NCBI RefSeq assembly: GCF_900109375.1
Contig: NZ_FOAB01000008.1
Span: forward strand, 131,892-195,891
Reading direction: 5' to 3'
DNA from: Aquimarina amphilecti
GTDB lineage: Bacteria > Bacteroidota > Bacteroidia > Flavobacteriales > Flavobacteriaceae
DNA: 64,000 nucleotides
The notes below the pieces were generated by a model that was not told where the DNA came from, made no database searches, and saw only the letters and a program-made list of their open reading frames with translations. The translations under genes were made by a program, and so were the position numbers. Positions 9,241 to 17,123 of this stretch are shown piece after piece. How positions within the stretch are numbered: position 1 is the first letter of the stretch; each line of letters begins with the position of its first letter.

Positions 9241-9399
9241 ATGAAAACAAAACAAGAAAACAAGATTTCGTTCAAAAAGCTTACTATTGCTAAAATTAAC
9301 TTACATTCTATGACAAAAATAAAGGGCGGTGATTGTGATCCTATAAAACCAGATACTGATTCACATCATACGATGTGCGGATGTGATAATATACTTTAA
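9241..9399 (+). CDS. Putative class I lanthipeptide-like precursor peptide, GG leader
   Basis: 52 residues. The leader contains KKLTIAKINL, matching the LxLxKxxI-type recognition motif known from Bacteroidota class I lanthipeptide precursors, and ends in MTKIKGG, a double-glycine cleavage site. The core is about 22 residues, DCDPIKP then TDSHHTMCGCDNIL, with three Cys and several Ser/Thr that could form thioether rings. An A-rich leader precedes the ATG, and a strong terminator follows at 9440-9480, so it is a free-standing mini-gene. No lanthionine dehydratase, cyclase or C39-peptidase exporter is present in the window, so maturation would need enzymes elsewhere. The alternative is an unmodified GG-leader secreted peptide. 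Confidence 0.7.
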   Translation: MKTKQENKISFKKLTIAKINLHSMTKIKGGDCDPIKPDTDSHHTMCGCDNIL

Positions 9400-9439
9400 A
9401 TAGATAAAAAATTAATCTTTTTATTTATAACTCTTTTTT

Positions 9440-9480
9440 ACATCCGTATTTTTCGAAAAATACGGATGTTTTGTTTTTTT
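9440..9480 (+). terminator. Strong Rho-independent terminator after the lanthipeptide-like gene
   Basis: Near-perfect palindrome with stem arms ACATCCGTATTTTT and AAAAATACGGATGT (9440-9469), followed by TTTGTTTTTTT. It starts about 40 nt after the stop at 9399. Confidence 0.9.
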
Positions 9481-9525
9481 GAAGATTTATTTCGGTATAC
9501 CTTGAGTACAGAATCGTATTAGCTA

Positions 9526-9569
9526 ATATCTGATTTTAAAGGGGTAAACCGAAAACCCTTAACAGAGTA
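9526..9569 (+). promoter_or_regulatory. Conserved leader hairpin, copy A
   Basis: Stem AAGGG (9539-9543) / CCCTT (9556-9560) closes the 12-nt loop GTAAACCGAAAA. It is preceded by ATATCTGATTTTA and followed by AACAGAGTA. A second copy with the same loop and flanks, but a compensating change in the closing pair (G-C to C-G), is at 55140-55188. Both sit in the leader of a small secreted product, here 37 nt before the ATG at 9606. This suggests a structured RNA with a regulatory role. An alternative is a decayed coding fragment, since one frame reads GVNRK in both copies. Confidence 0.5.
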
Positions 9570-9605
9570 GGTGACAAATAGTATAACTCAAAAAAATACC
9601 AAATT

Positions 9606-9785
9606 ATGTTATCCAAAATTTTAGAACTAAAAGAAGTTAAGAAACTAAATAAAGCTGCAAAGCAATCTATCAATGGAGGTTATTATTGCAGAACCAATAT
9701 TCCTTGTCAAACATCACAAGATTGTTGGGATTTTTCAGGTGATTTTTCCGATAAATGTAACCAAGGGTATTGCCACATATTTTAG
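9606..9785 (+). CDS. Cysteine-rich double-glycine leader peptide (bacteriocin-like)
   Basis: 59 residues. The leader MLSKILELKEVKKLNKAAKQ plus SINGG is a typical GG leader, with cleavage expected after Gly25. The mature part would be about 34 residues with five Cys (28, 34, 40, 51, 56; spacing x5, x5, x10, x4), giving a compact, possibly disulfide-bonded peptide; an odd Cys number leaves one free unless it forms a dimer. It has its own terminator at 9813-9838, and the conserved hairpin at 9526-9569 precedes it. No dedicated exporter is nearby. It is probably a secreted bacteriocin or signalling peptide, but its activity cannot be read from the sequence. Confidence 0.75.
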   Translation: MLSKILELKEVKKLNKAAKQSINGGYYCRTNIPCQTSQDCWDFSGDFSDKCNQGYCHIF

Positions 9786-9812
9786 ACACTAAACTTCACA
9801 TTGCAATATTAT

Positions 9813-9838
9813 AACCCTGAAAATTTCAGGGTTTTTTT
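9813..9838 (+). terminator. Rho-independent terminator of the Cys-rich peptide gene
   Basis: Stem AACCCTGA / TCAGGGTT around AAATT, followed by TTTTTTT. It lies between the peptide stop (9785) and the true start of the aminotransferase (9864). This rules out the upstream TTG at 9801 as that gene's start, because the extended reading frame would run through the terminator. Confidence 0.85.
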
Positions 9839-9863
9839 ATACCTTGACTTCTTTGTTTTATCT

Positions 9864-11009
9864 ATGAAAAATATCAACACAAAATTACCTAATGTAGCTA
9901 CTACCATATTTACTGTAATGAGTAATATGGCAAATGAATACAAAGCAATTAATCTGTCTCAAGGGTTTCCAAATTTTGAAACGGATAGTAAATTGATGAA
10001 TTTGGTTACTTCAGCTATGCAAAAAGGATATAATCAATATGCACCTATGCCTGGCTTGGCATCTCTTAGAGAAATCATCGCTGAAAAAACAAATGCTTTA
10101 TATAATAGTAATTATCACCCCGATACTGAAGTAACCGTTACTTCAGGTGCAACCCAAGCGATCTTTACTATTATTTCTGCTTTTATAAACAAAGGAGATG
10201 AAGTTATTGTTTTTAAACCTGCATACGATTCATATGAACCTTCTATAGAACTTTTTGGAGGTAACGTTATTCCTGTACAATTATCCACTCCTAACTTTAC
10301 TGTTGATTGGGAAGAAGTAGCTAATAAAATTACTTCTAAAACCAAGATGATGATTATCAACACACCTCATAATCCTACAGGAACAATTTTATCCAAAGAG
10401 GATATGCTAAAACTAGAAAACTTATTAAAAGGTACGGATATTATTTTACTTAGTGACGAGGTATATGAACATATAATTTTTGACAGTCAACCGCATCAGA
10501 GTGTTGCAAGGTTTCCGGGATTATCCGAAAGAGCATTTATCACTGCTTCTTTTGGAAAAACGTTTCATACTACCGGTTGGAAAATGGGATACTGTATAGC
10601 TCCTAAAGAGTTGATGGAAGAATTCAGAAAAGTACATCAATTTAATGTATTCTGTAGTAATCACCCTATGCAATACGCCTTAGCCGAATATTTAAAAACT
10701 CCTGATAATTATCTGTCCTTACCTAATTTTTATCAGAAAAAAAGAGACTTATTTCTTTCATTGATTAAAGATTCAAAGTTTTCCTATACTCCAGCTTCAG
10801 GAACCTATTTTCAATTGTTAGACTACACCTCAATTACTAATGAAAGTGATGTGGCTTTCGCCGAAAGATTAACAAAAGAATACAAAATCGCTTCTATTCC
10901 AGTGTCTGTCTTTAATCTTAATAGTCAAGATGACAAAGTACTAAGGTTTTGCTTTGCAAAAACAGATGAGACTTTAAAAAAAGCGGCAGAAATACTGTGT
11001 GAAATTTAG
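9864..11009 (+). CDS. Methionine aminotransferase (class I/II PLP-dependent)
   Basis: 381 residues from the ATG at 9864. Fold-type I aminotransferase: AINLSQGFPNFETD at the N-terminus, YAPMPGLASLREIIA, VTSGATQAIF, INTPHNPTG, LLSDEVYEHI, and the PLP-lysine motif ASFGKTFHTTGWKMGY. The pattern, length and SQGFPNF start match the YbdL-type methionine/kynurenine aminotransferase group, which transfers the amino group onto the methionine-salvage keto acid. Cytoplasmic. The frame is open back to a TTG at 9801, but a terminator hairpin lies in that stretch, so I reject the longer form. It converges on dinB, with only 24 bp between the stops. Confidence 0.88.
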   Translation: MKNINTKLPNVATTIFTVMSNMANEYKAINLSQGFPNFETDSKLMNLVTSAMQKGYNQYAPMPGLASLREIIAEKTNALYNSNYHPDTEVTVTSGATQAIFTIISAFINKGDEVIVFKPAYDSYEPSIELFGGNVIPVQLSTPNFTVDWEEVANKITSKTKMMIINTPHNPTGTILSKEDMLKLENLLKGTDIILLSDEVYEHIIFDSQPHQSVARFPGLSERAFITASFGKTFHTTGWKMGYCIAPKELMEEFRKVHQFNVFCSNHPMQYALAEYLKTPDNYLSLPNFYQKKRDLFLSLIKDSKFSYTPASGTYFQLLDYTSITNESDVAFAERLTKEYKIASIPVSVFNLNSQDDKVLRFCFAKTDETLKKAAEILCEI

Positions 11010-11033
11010 AAAACAGTTGTTTGATTTATAATC

Positions 11034-12131
11034 TTAAAAATCAAACCTCAATTGTATAATTTCGACTTCTTGTTTATCTGTTTTTTTTTGATCTTTCTTA
11101 CCAGTATTTAGGTTGGATAATGAAATTCCTAAAAGGCGCACAGAGTTTTTCATTTCTGCCTGATATAAAAGTTCTTTCGCTGTTTCTAATAAAATATCGG
11201 CGTCATTAATAAAATACGGTAATGTCTTACTTCTTGTTTGTAATGTAAAATCGCTGTATTTAATTTTTAGAGTAACGGTTCTTCCTGCCACCTTACTACT
11301 TTTTAAACGTTTTTGTAATTCTTCAGCAATATTTTCTAAACGTTCTAGCATATATATCTCAGAAGAAATATTCTCATTGAAAGTTCTTTCGGCAGCTAGA
11401 GATTTTCTTTCTCTATTGGGTTTTACTTCACTTAAATGAATTCCTCTAACTATGTTATAATAATGTCCCCCAGACTTACCAAAATGTTCAGTAAGAAATT
11501 CTTCCGTTTTTGTTTTTAAATCCTTTCCTGTATAAATACCCATTTTATACATTTTAGCTTGGGTTACTTTTCCCACCCCATAGAATTTTTTAACATCTAG
11601 ATCTTCCAAAAACTCTAAAACTTCTTCGGGATTTACAGTTTTCTGACCATTTGGCTTATTATAATCACTAGCTACTTTTGCAATAAATTTATTAATAGAT
11701 ATTCCGGCCGATGCTGTTAACCCAACTTCATCTAAAATACGTTGTCTTATTTCCTGAGCAATTAAAGATGCACTGGGGTTTCCTTTTTTATTCTCCGTAA
11801 CATCTAAATATGCTTCATCTAAAGAAAGTGGTTCTACTAAATCCGTATAGTCAAAAAATATCTTACGAATCTGCTTAGAAATTTCTTGGTATCTATCGAA
11901 CCTTGGCCTAACAAACAATAAATCAGGGCACAGCTTTCTTGCGGTAAACCCAGGCATTGCAGAACGTACACCAAATTTTCTTGCCTCATAGCTCGCTGCA
12001 CTTACCACACCTCTTTTACCTCCACCACCAACAGCCAATGGTTTTCCTTTAAGTTCTGGATCGTCCATTTGCTCAACAGATGCATAAAACGCATCCATGT
12101 CGACATGTATGATTTTTCTATTACTATTCAT
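11034..12131 (-). CDS. dinB: DNA polymerase IV (Y-family translesion polymerase)
   Basis: 365 residues. Y-family motifs are all present: HVDMDAFYASVEQ with the first metal-binding Asp (residue 11), SYEARKFGVRSAMPG, and the catalytic SLDEAYLDVT (Asp105-Glu106). Helix-hairpin-helix DNA-binding and little-finger domains follow. The C-terminal QLRFDF has the look of a beta-clamp binding peptide. It performs error-prone bypass synthesis at damaged templates in the cytoplasm. It is transcribed alone; its promoter should lie in the ~215-bp divergent gap shared with the lipoprotein gene at 12347. I see no obvious LexA-type box. Confidence 0.95.
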   Translation of the reverse strand: MNSNRKIIHVDMDAFYASVEQMDDPELKGKPLAVGGGGKRGVVSAASYEARKFGVRSAMPGFTARKLCPDLLFVRPRFDRYQEISKQIRKIFFDYTDLVEPLSLDEAYLDVTENKKGNPSASLIAQEIRQRILDEVGLTASAGISINKFIAKVASDYNKPNGQKTVNPEEVLEFLEDLDVKKFYGVGKVTQAKMYKMGIYTGKDLKTKTEEFLTEHFGKSGGHYYNIVRGIHLSEVKPNRERKSLAAERTFNENISSEIYMLERLENIAEELQKRLKSSKVAGRTVTLKIKYSDFTLQTRSKTLPYFINDADILLETAKELLYQAEMKNSVRLLGISLSNLNTGKKDQKKTDKQEVEIIQLRFDF

Positions 12132-12346
12132 TTTTTAAGTATCACAAAAATAGTAGTTATTAATCATTTAAATCAATCACAACATACTGGATATCAATAT
12201 AAATTACACAGTTTAACAAGTAAATATTTGACTCTTAAATACTTCTAAAAAATGATATTACTATATTTGTATAGATTTTATGAGATAAAAATAATATCTT
12301 GCTTTATTGATCCCAATCAATTTGAACTAAATTATATTTAAAAAAG

Positions 12347-12859
12347 ATGAAAAATTATATCCTACTTCTACTCTTTGCATTTATTTGTTGTAAATCCGAA
12401 AGCAAACCCGCTAATGAATTAAAGGACACTGAAATTAATGCCACACAAATGGCTGAAGATTTAAGTCCTGAAACCGAAAGTACTAATACTATTATTGCAA
12501 CTAAAACGTATGTTATTGAGCAAAACAATGCTAACGGCAACTACTCTCAAAATTTGTCGATTTCATGGATTTCTGATAACACAGTAGAATATACACTTAC
12601 TTGGAATAATAGTTCATGTAAAAAAACCATAAAAGGAAGAGCTAATAGTATTAAACCAGAAAAAGAACCTTTTATGAGTAGCTATAAAGGAGTTTCTTTT
12701 GAAGTTACTAAATACAAAGACAGTAAATCTGATTATAGTATCTTGCTACAGTTAGATTCTACTAGCAAAGACAAAGCGGTCGTAGAATTAACTTCAACTG
12801 CTGATGGAGATAACGAAGATTGTAGACCAGAAAGTGTAGTTATGGTCGAACAAAAATAA
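12347..12859 (+). CDS. Predicted lipoprotein, unknown function
   Basis: 170 residues. The signal peptide ends in FAFICC (lipobox, first Cys at about residue 14 or 15). A low-complexity Glu/Thr linker follows, then a small beta-rich domain with Cys pairs (SSCKKTIKG and NEDCRPES) that could form one disulfide. No known family is recognised. A Bacteroidota -7 box TATATTTG lies at 12262-12269, 78 nt before the start; a TTTG at 12227-12230 is too far away for a normal -33 box. Confidence 0.7.
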   Translation: MKNYILLLLFAFICCKSESKPANELKDTEINATQMAEDLSPETESTNTIIATKTYVIEQNNANGNYSQNLSISWISDNTVEYTLTWNNSSCKKTIKGRANSIKPEKEPFMSSYKGVSFEVTKYKDSKSDYSILLQLDSTSKDKAVVELTSTADGDNEDCRPESVVMVEQK

Positions 12860-12994
12860 TTTTCTGTCAAATAAATACCGATACAGCGAATAAGTTAGTA
12901 CAATGTTACTACTATTACCTATGAAATATTTATTCCTTAAGGGATATTAAGCGATAACTGTAAAAGGTTCCTATTTCCGAAAAGCTAAATCAAT

Positions 12995-13666
12995 ATGCCC
13001 AAAACAGCGATCATACTTGGCGCAACAGGATTAACCGGAAGGATTCTTTTAGCATCATTGCTTAACGATAATCGCTATACTAAAATCAAACTGTTTTCCA
13101 GAAAGACAATAGGAATTACGCATTCTAAAATTGAAGAACACTTGATTAATGTACTACAACTAAAATCTATCGCCAACGATTTTAGAGGCGATGAAGTATT
13201 TTGTTGTATAGGAACCACAAATTCAAAAACTCCAGATAAAGGTCTTTATCGTTCAATTGATTACGGAATTCCTGTTACTGCAGCAGAACTTTGCCTGCAA
13301 AATAATATTGATACTTTTATAGTAATATCAGCTTTGGGTGCGGATTCAGAAAGTAAAATCTTCTATAACCGAACTAAGGGTGAAATGGAAGAGGCTGTCT
13401 TAGCATTAGAGATATCAAAAACACACATCTTACAGCCTTCATTAATTAGTGGAAAAAGAAATGAAAAAAGATCAGGAGAATATTTCTTTAAACAATTCAT
13501 GAAAATTTTAAATCCTTTGCTCCTAGGACCTCTAAAAAAATACCGTTCTATACGCCCCGCAACTATCGTATCAGCAATGATTTGGTTAGCAAATAACACC
13601 TTTGAAAAGAAAAGAATAGTTTCCGATGAAATACAAACAATTCACACCAAAAACGGATATAATTAG
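12995..13666 (+). CDS. NAD(P)H-binding oxidoreductase-like protein (HTATIP2/TIP30-type)
   Basis: 223 residues. The N-terminus TAIILGATGLTGRILLASLL is the atypical SDR glycine motif (GATGxTG). DEVFCCIGTTNSKTPDKGLY is typical of the TIP30/HIM1-like and YwnB-like NAD(P)H-binding group. VISALGADSESKIFYNRTKG gives a Ser, a Tyr and a Lys in the usual active-site order (YxxxK: YNRTK), so catalysis is possible. HILQPSLISGKR is the usual C-terminal strand. Cytoplasmic, substrate unknown. Single gene. Confidence 0.8.
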   Translation: MPKTAIILGATGLTGRILLASLLNDNRYTKIKLFSRKTIGITHSKIEEHLINVLQLKSIANDFRGDEVFCCIGTTNSKTPDKGLYRSIDYGIPVTAAELCLQNNIDTFIVISALGADSESKIFYNRTKGEMEEAVLALEISKTHILQPSLISGKRNEKRSGEYFFKQFMKILNPLLLGPLKKYRSIRPATIVSAMIWLANNTFEKKRIVSDEIQTIHTKNGYN

Positions 13667-13768
13667 TTCATATACCGTATACGTATCTTTCTAAGCCCCT
13701 ATTATTACTGAATATCTATTTCAGCTTCTACATTTGTTTTAAAATTATAAATCATTAAAAAACAAACA

Positions 13769-14467
13769 ATGAAGTTATTAAAAAATCTTGCTTTAGTCTT
13801 TTTAACTTGTGTAATGACGACAAGTCTTTTTGCTCAATCGGATATTAAATCTTACACCTTTAAAAAAGGTGAAATTTTAGATATTCTTTTATTAACTACA
13901 AAATCTGGAACTGAAAAAGACTTTAATAAATACAAAAAAACAATCTTTCCTTTTGGTATTAAAAAAACATACAAGCCATTACCCGGATTTGGCATTAAAA
14001 AAACTACACAAGGTAATATTCAACCTGCTAGTTTTATTTTAGGTAAATGGGATGATTTAAAGAATCGCGAAGAATTTTTAGCACAAATTGAAGGCGTTGT
14101 ACCAGATTTTCATTTGCAACGTAGAAATATTTGGTCATTATTTAACCTAACATATTATGAAATGCCAAAAAACACTTCTTTCGAAATAGATAGAAACAAA
14201 TACAACGTTGTCACTTCCTACTGGAAAAAGGAAACTACCTCTTTCAAAAAATTCAAAGAGCTTTGGTTACAAAAGGCTAAAGAAAATGGAGGAAAAAAAA
14301 TACTTCAACTAACCAACGGAAAATCACCTCTAGGGTACTACCACAATCCTGATATACTGGTTATTACTCAATGGGATAGTAAAGAAGAATTTGACGTTTT
14401 TTATAAAGAAAACCTTAAAATGAATCACAAAGGTGTCTTGCACATAAATCAGTTTGTTTTAAACTAG
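13769..14467 (+). CDS. Exported protein, possible dimeric alpha/beta-barrel repeat
   Basis: 232 residues with a clear signal peptide (LVFLTCVMTTSLFAQ, cleavage before Ser). Two halves each show a beta-alpha-beta pattern with an aromatic strand (FILGKWDDLKNREEFLAQI and ILVITQWDSKEEFDVFYKEN), which resembles duplicated ferredoxin-like ABM/DUF1330-type modules; that is structural inference only. It lies 30 bp before the AraC-type regulator and probably shares its transcript. A -7 box TACATTTG is at 13729-13736. Confidence 0.6.
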   Translation: MKLLKNLALVFLTCVMTTSLFAQSDIKSYTFKKGEILDILLLTTKSGTEKDFNKYKKTIFPFGIKKTYKPLPGFGIKKTTQGNIQPASFILGKWDDLKNREEFLAQIEGVVPDFHLQRRNIWSLFNLTYYEMPKNTSFEIDRNKYNVVTSYWKKETTSFKKFKELWLQKAKENGGKKILQLTNGKSPLGYYHNPDILVITQWDSKEEFDVFYKENLKMNHKGVLHINQFVLN

Positions 14468-14497
14468 TATATTAAACCCGCAAAAAACCTTGTTTGT

Positions 14498-15601
14498 ATG
14501 CAAACATTCCTAAATCAACTTGTCTATTTCGGATATTTCCAAAGCTTGTTTTTGCTATTTATTTATGTTTTTTCTTCGGATAAAAGAAAAAATATAAATA
14601 AATATATAGCATTCTTAGTTTTAGTACTTTCCATAGGATTAACAGGTCGTGTTCTATATATTTCAGGTTTTTTCGGAGATAATTATCGATGGGTCATTTT
14701 TTCGGAATTCTCTACTTTACTATTTGGTGCCACTATTTATCTATTTACACGATCTAGTCTATTAAAAAAGCCCTTTTCGTATAGAGAATTACTTCATTAT
14801 TTGCCCGCGGTGTTATACAATATTGCTGTTACCATAGCATTTATAGCTCCATCGGATCACATACTAGAATCTAGAAAAACTAGTGGAGAGCAATTTAAAA
14901 TTACATTGGTTTTTATTGCGATAGGCTTACTATTTAATATCACTTATTGGATTATGAGTTTCAAAATCTTTTTGAAATTTAAAAAAGATATTCAAAATGA
15001 ATTGAGTTATCATATCCAATCTCAGTTTTTCTTCAATTTTCTTATTGCTATTGGAGTTTGTCTGTTTTGTTGGTCTATGATGTTTCTCAATTGGCTTCTA
15101 GACTACGAATTATTTGATAGAATTAGTTGGCAAGTTATTTGGATTAGTATTGCGTTAATTATATTATTCATAACTTTTTATGGAATGAAAGAACCTGATT
15201 TATTTAAGATACCTTCATTACTAACTTCTAAGAAGTATGCACAATCTAAATTATCAAACGTAGAATTGGATAGCTTAAAATTTCAACTAGAGAATTTAAT
15301 GGTAGAAAAAAAGCCTTATTTAAATAGAAAATTACTAAAATCACAATTAGCAGAAATGCTTGGAGTTAGCAATCCAGAGATCGCTCGTTTATTAAATGAA
15401 CGAATAGGGATGAATTTTTTTGAATACATAAACTACTATCGTATTAAAGAATTTATTGCATTGGCAAAAACTGATCAGGCTAAAAACATGACTTTTTATG
15501 GTCTTGCGCAAGAAGCAGGCTTTAACTCTAAAACGACATTCAATAAATCCTTTAAAGATTTAATGGGCACTACTCCAAAAGAGTATTTCTCAAATCTATA
15601 A
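14498..15601 (+). CDS. AraC-family regulator with N-terminal multi-span membrane domain
   Basis: 367 residues. Roughly the first 240 contain six to seven hydrophobic helices; the last ~100 form an AraC-type DNA-binding domain (LLKSQLAEMLGVSNPEIARL, then FYGLAQEAGFNSKTTFNKSF with the canonical second HTH, ending TTPKEYFSNL). This is the common Bacteroidota plan of a 7-TM sensor fused to a cytoplasmic HTH. It sits between two exported-protein genes (30 bp after one, 19 bp before the other), which are natural candidates for its targets. The signal is unknown. Confidence 0.88.
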   Translation: MQTFLNQLVYFGYFQSLFLLFIYVFSSDKRKNINKYIAFLVLVLSIGLTGRVLYISGFFGDNYRWVIFSEFSTLLFGATIYLFTRSSLLKKPFSYRELLHYLPAVLYNIAVTIAFIAPSDHILESRKTSGEQFKITLVFIAIGLLFNITYWIMSFKIFLKFKKDIQNELSYHIQSQFFFNFLIAIGVCLFCWSMMFLNWLLDYELFDRISWQVIWISIALIILFITFYGMKEPDLFKIPSLLTSKKYAQSKLSNVELDSLKFQLENLMVEKKPYLNRKLLKSQLAEMLGVSNPEIARLLNERIGMNFFEYINYYRIKEFIALAKTDQAKNMTFYGLAQEAGFNSKTTFNKSFKDLMGTTPKEYFSNL

Positions 15602-15620
15602 TCTTATTAAAAACAGAATC

Positions 15621-16454
15621 ATGTTTAAAATATTTTTTATCAGTATTATTACTGTAGCAACCGTACATGCACAACTGAAAGTTCCTGCATTGAGTCCATA
15701 TTCAACAACAACTCAAACCGTAGGCTTGACAGATATCACACTTGAATACTCTAGGCCTAGTAAAAGAAATAGAATAATTTTCGGAGAAAAAGGTATTATT
15801 CCATTTGGTGAACTATGGAGAACCGGTGCCAATGCAGCTACCAAAATTTCTTTTTCTAATGATCTTACAATTTTTAATACCACTATTAAAAAAGGTTCCT
15901 ATGCTATCCTCACTAAACCAGGACAGTCCACTTGGGAAATACATTTCTACCCATACGAATCCGGAACTTGGAACTCTTATGTAAACAAAAAACCTATTGC
16001 AAGTTTTAATACTAAAAGTATTCAAAAAAATGACGTTTCAGAATCATTTTTAATTTACATAGACACCATCACCTTAGATAGTGCCAAGCTATTATTTACT
16101 TGGGATACAACTAAGATTATATTACCATTAAAGCTTAAAACACACGAAAAAACAATGGCTAATATTAAGAAAATACTTTCTGGTCCATCGAATTTTGATT
16201 ATTTTCAAGCGGCATTGTATTTACATGAAGCCCAACAAGATCTAGATACAGCATTAGCCTATATCCAAAAAGTTACTAATGTAGAAAACCCTCTATTTTT
16301 TCAAGTATATAGAGAGTCACTAATTCTTGCGGATCTTAATAGAAAAACTGAAGCAATTTCAGTCGCAAAAAGATCTTTAGAATTATCAAAAAAAGCAGGA
16401 AATAAAGATCTAATTAGATTAAATGAAAAAAACATTAAAAAATGGTCTAGATAA
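15621..16454 (+). CDS. DUF2911 domain exported protein
   Basis: 277 residues with a signal peptide (ISIITVATVHAQ). The DUF2911 signature is clear: LEYSRPSKRNRIIFG, IIPFGELWRTGANAATKI, KKGSYAILTKPGQSTWEIHF. A C-terminal helical part (about 190-277) looks like one or two TPR-like helical pairs (ALYLHEAQQDLDTALAYIQK). Periplasmic or surface protein of unknown activity, widespread in Bacteroidota. It starts 19 bp after the AraC-type regulator, so it is likely in the same transcript. Confidence 0.85.
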   Translation: MFKIFFISIITVATVHAQLKVPALSPYSTTTQTVGLTDITLEYSRPSKRNRIIFGEKGIIPFGELWRTGANAATKISFSNDLTIFNTTIKKGSYAILTKPGQSTWEIHFYPYESGTWNSYVNKKPIASFNTKSIQKNDVSESFLIYIDTITLDSAKLLFTWDTTKIILPLKLKTHEKTMANIKKILSGPSNFDYFQAALYLHEAQQDLDTALAYIQKVTNVENPLFFQVYRESLILADLNRKTEAISVAKRSLELSKKAGNKDLIRLNEKNIKKWSR

Positions 16455-16474
16455 AAATCATTTTTAAACTTCTA

Positions 16475-16523
16475 GGTGCTAGATTTGAAAACTGTAAACT
16501 TTATAGGTTTTCAAATCTACACC
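16475..16523. repeat. Long inverted repeat between the DUF2911 and CYTH genes
   Basis: Perfect 12-bp arms AGATTTGAAAAC (16481-16492) and GTTTTCAAATCT (16507-16518) around a 14-nt loop, extended by GGTG / CACC across a small internal bulge. No T-run follows on the plus strand, so it is not a classic terminator of the upstream gene. It ends 20 nt before the CYTH start codon, where an RNA hairpin could affect translation. Confidence 0.6.
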
Positions 16524-16543
16524 CTTAAAAAGATATAATATCT

Positions 16544-17011
16544 ATGATTGAAATCGAACGAAAATTCTTAGTGAAATCTATATCTTTTAAAGATGTAGCT
16601 CAAACAAGTACTAAAATCTCACAAGGATATCTAAATTCTGATCCGGAACGTGCAGTAAGAGTTCGTATAAAAAAAGAAAAAGGTTTTTTAACTATCAAAG
16701 GGAAAAGTAATGAATCAGGTACTTCTCGTTTTGAATGGGAAAAAGAAATAGATATTAAAGAAGCAGAAGCTCTATTGCAACTATGTGAAAAAGGTGTTAT
16801 CGAAAAAACTCGATATGAGATCCCAATAGGAAATCACATTTACGAAGTAGATGAATTTTTTGGGGAAAATTTAGGATTGACCATTGCAGAAATTGAACTA
16901 AACAATGAACAAGAAGCATTTCTTAAACCTGATTGGCTAGGAAAAGAAGTGACAGGTGATCCTAAATTTTATAATTCGCAATTAAGTAAGCATCCGTTCA
17001 AAAATTGGTAA
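16544..17011 (+). CDS. CYTH-domain protein (triphosphate tunnel enzyme family)
   Basis: 155 residues. It begins MIEIERKFLVK, the ExExK signature of CYTH/triphosphate-tunnel proteins (Glu3, Glu5, Lys7). Charged strands follow: ERAVRVRIKKEKGFLTIKG, SRFEWEKEI and EVDEFFGENLGLTIAEIEL, supplying the acidic and basic residues that line the tunnel. The length is that of the short bacterial inorganic triphosphatase-like members, which hydrolyse tripolyphosphate or nucleoside triphosphates. Adenylate cyclase activity is possible but less likely. Cytoplasmic. A long hairpin lies just before the start. Confidence 0.88.
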   Translation: MIEIERKFLVKSISFKDVAQTSTKISQGYLNSDPERAVRVRIKKEKGFLTIKGKSNESGTSRFEWEKEIDIKEAEALLQLCEKGVIEKTRYEIPIGNHIYEVDEFFGENLGLTIAEIELNNEQEAFLKPDWLGKEVTGDPKFYNSQLSKHPFKNW

Positions 17012-17123
17012 AAAAAACGTCAAAAACTGACTATTTTTCAATTAACAAATTTGTAACATTTTGTATTGTAATTAAAGGTGAATAATCCCCGTCTAAGGAG
17101 ACTTATTAACCATTTAAAATATT

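Noticed and set aside
9801..9863. N-terminal extension of the aminotransferase from a TTG
   Set aside because: The stretch contains the terminator of the upstream peptide gene, and family members begin near the ATG at 9864.
11019..11046. Inverted repeat GTTTGATTT/AAATCAAAC between the aminotransferase and dinB as a terminator
   Set aside because: No T-run on either side, and the right arm lies inside the dinB 3' end; probably chance.
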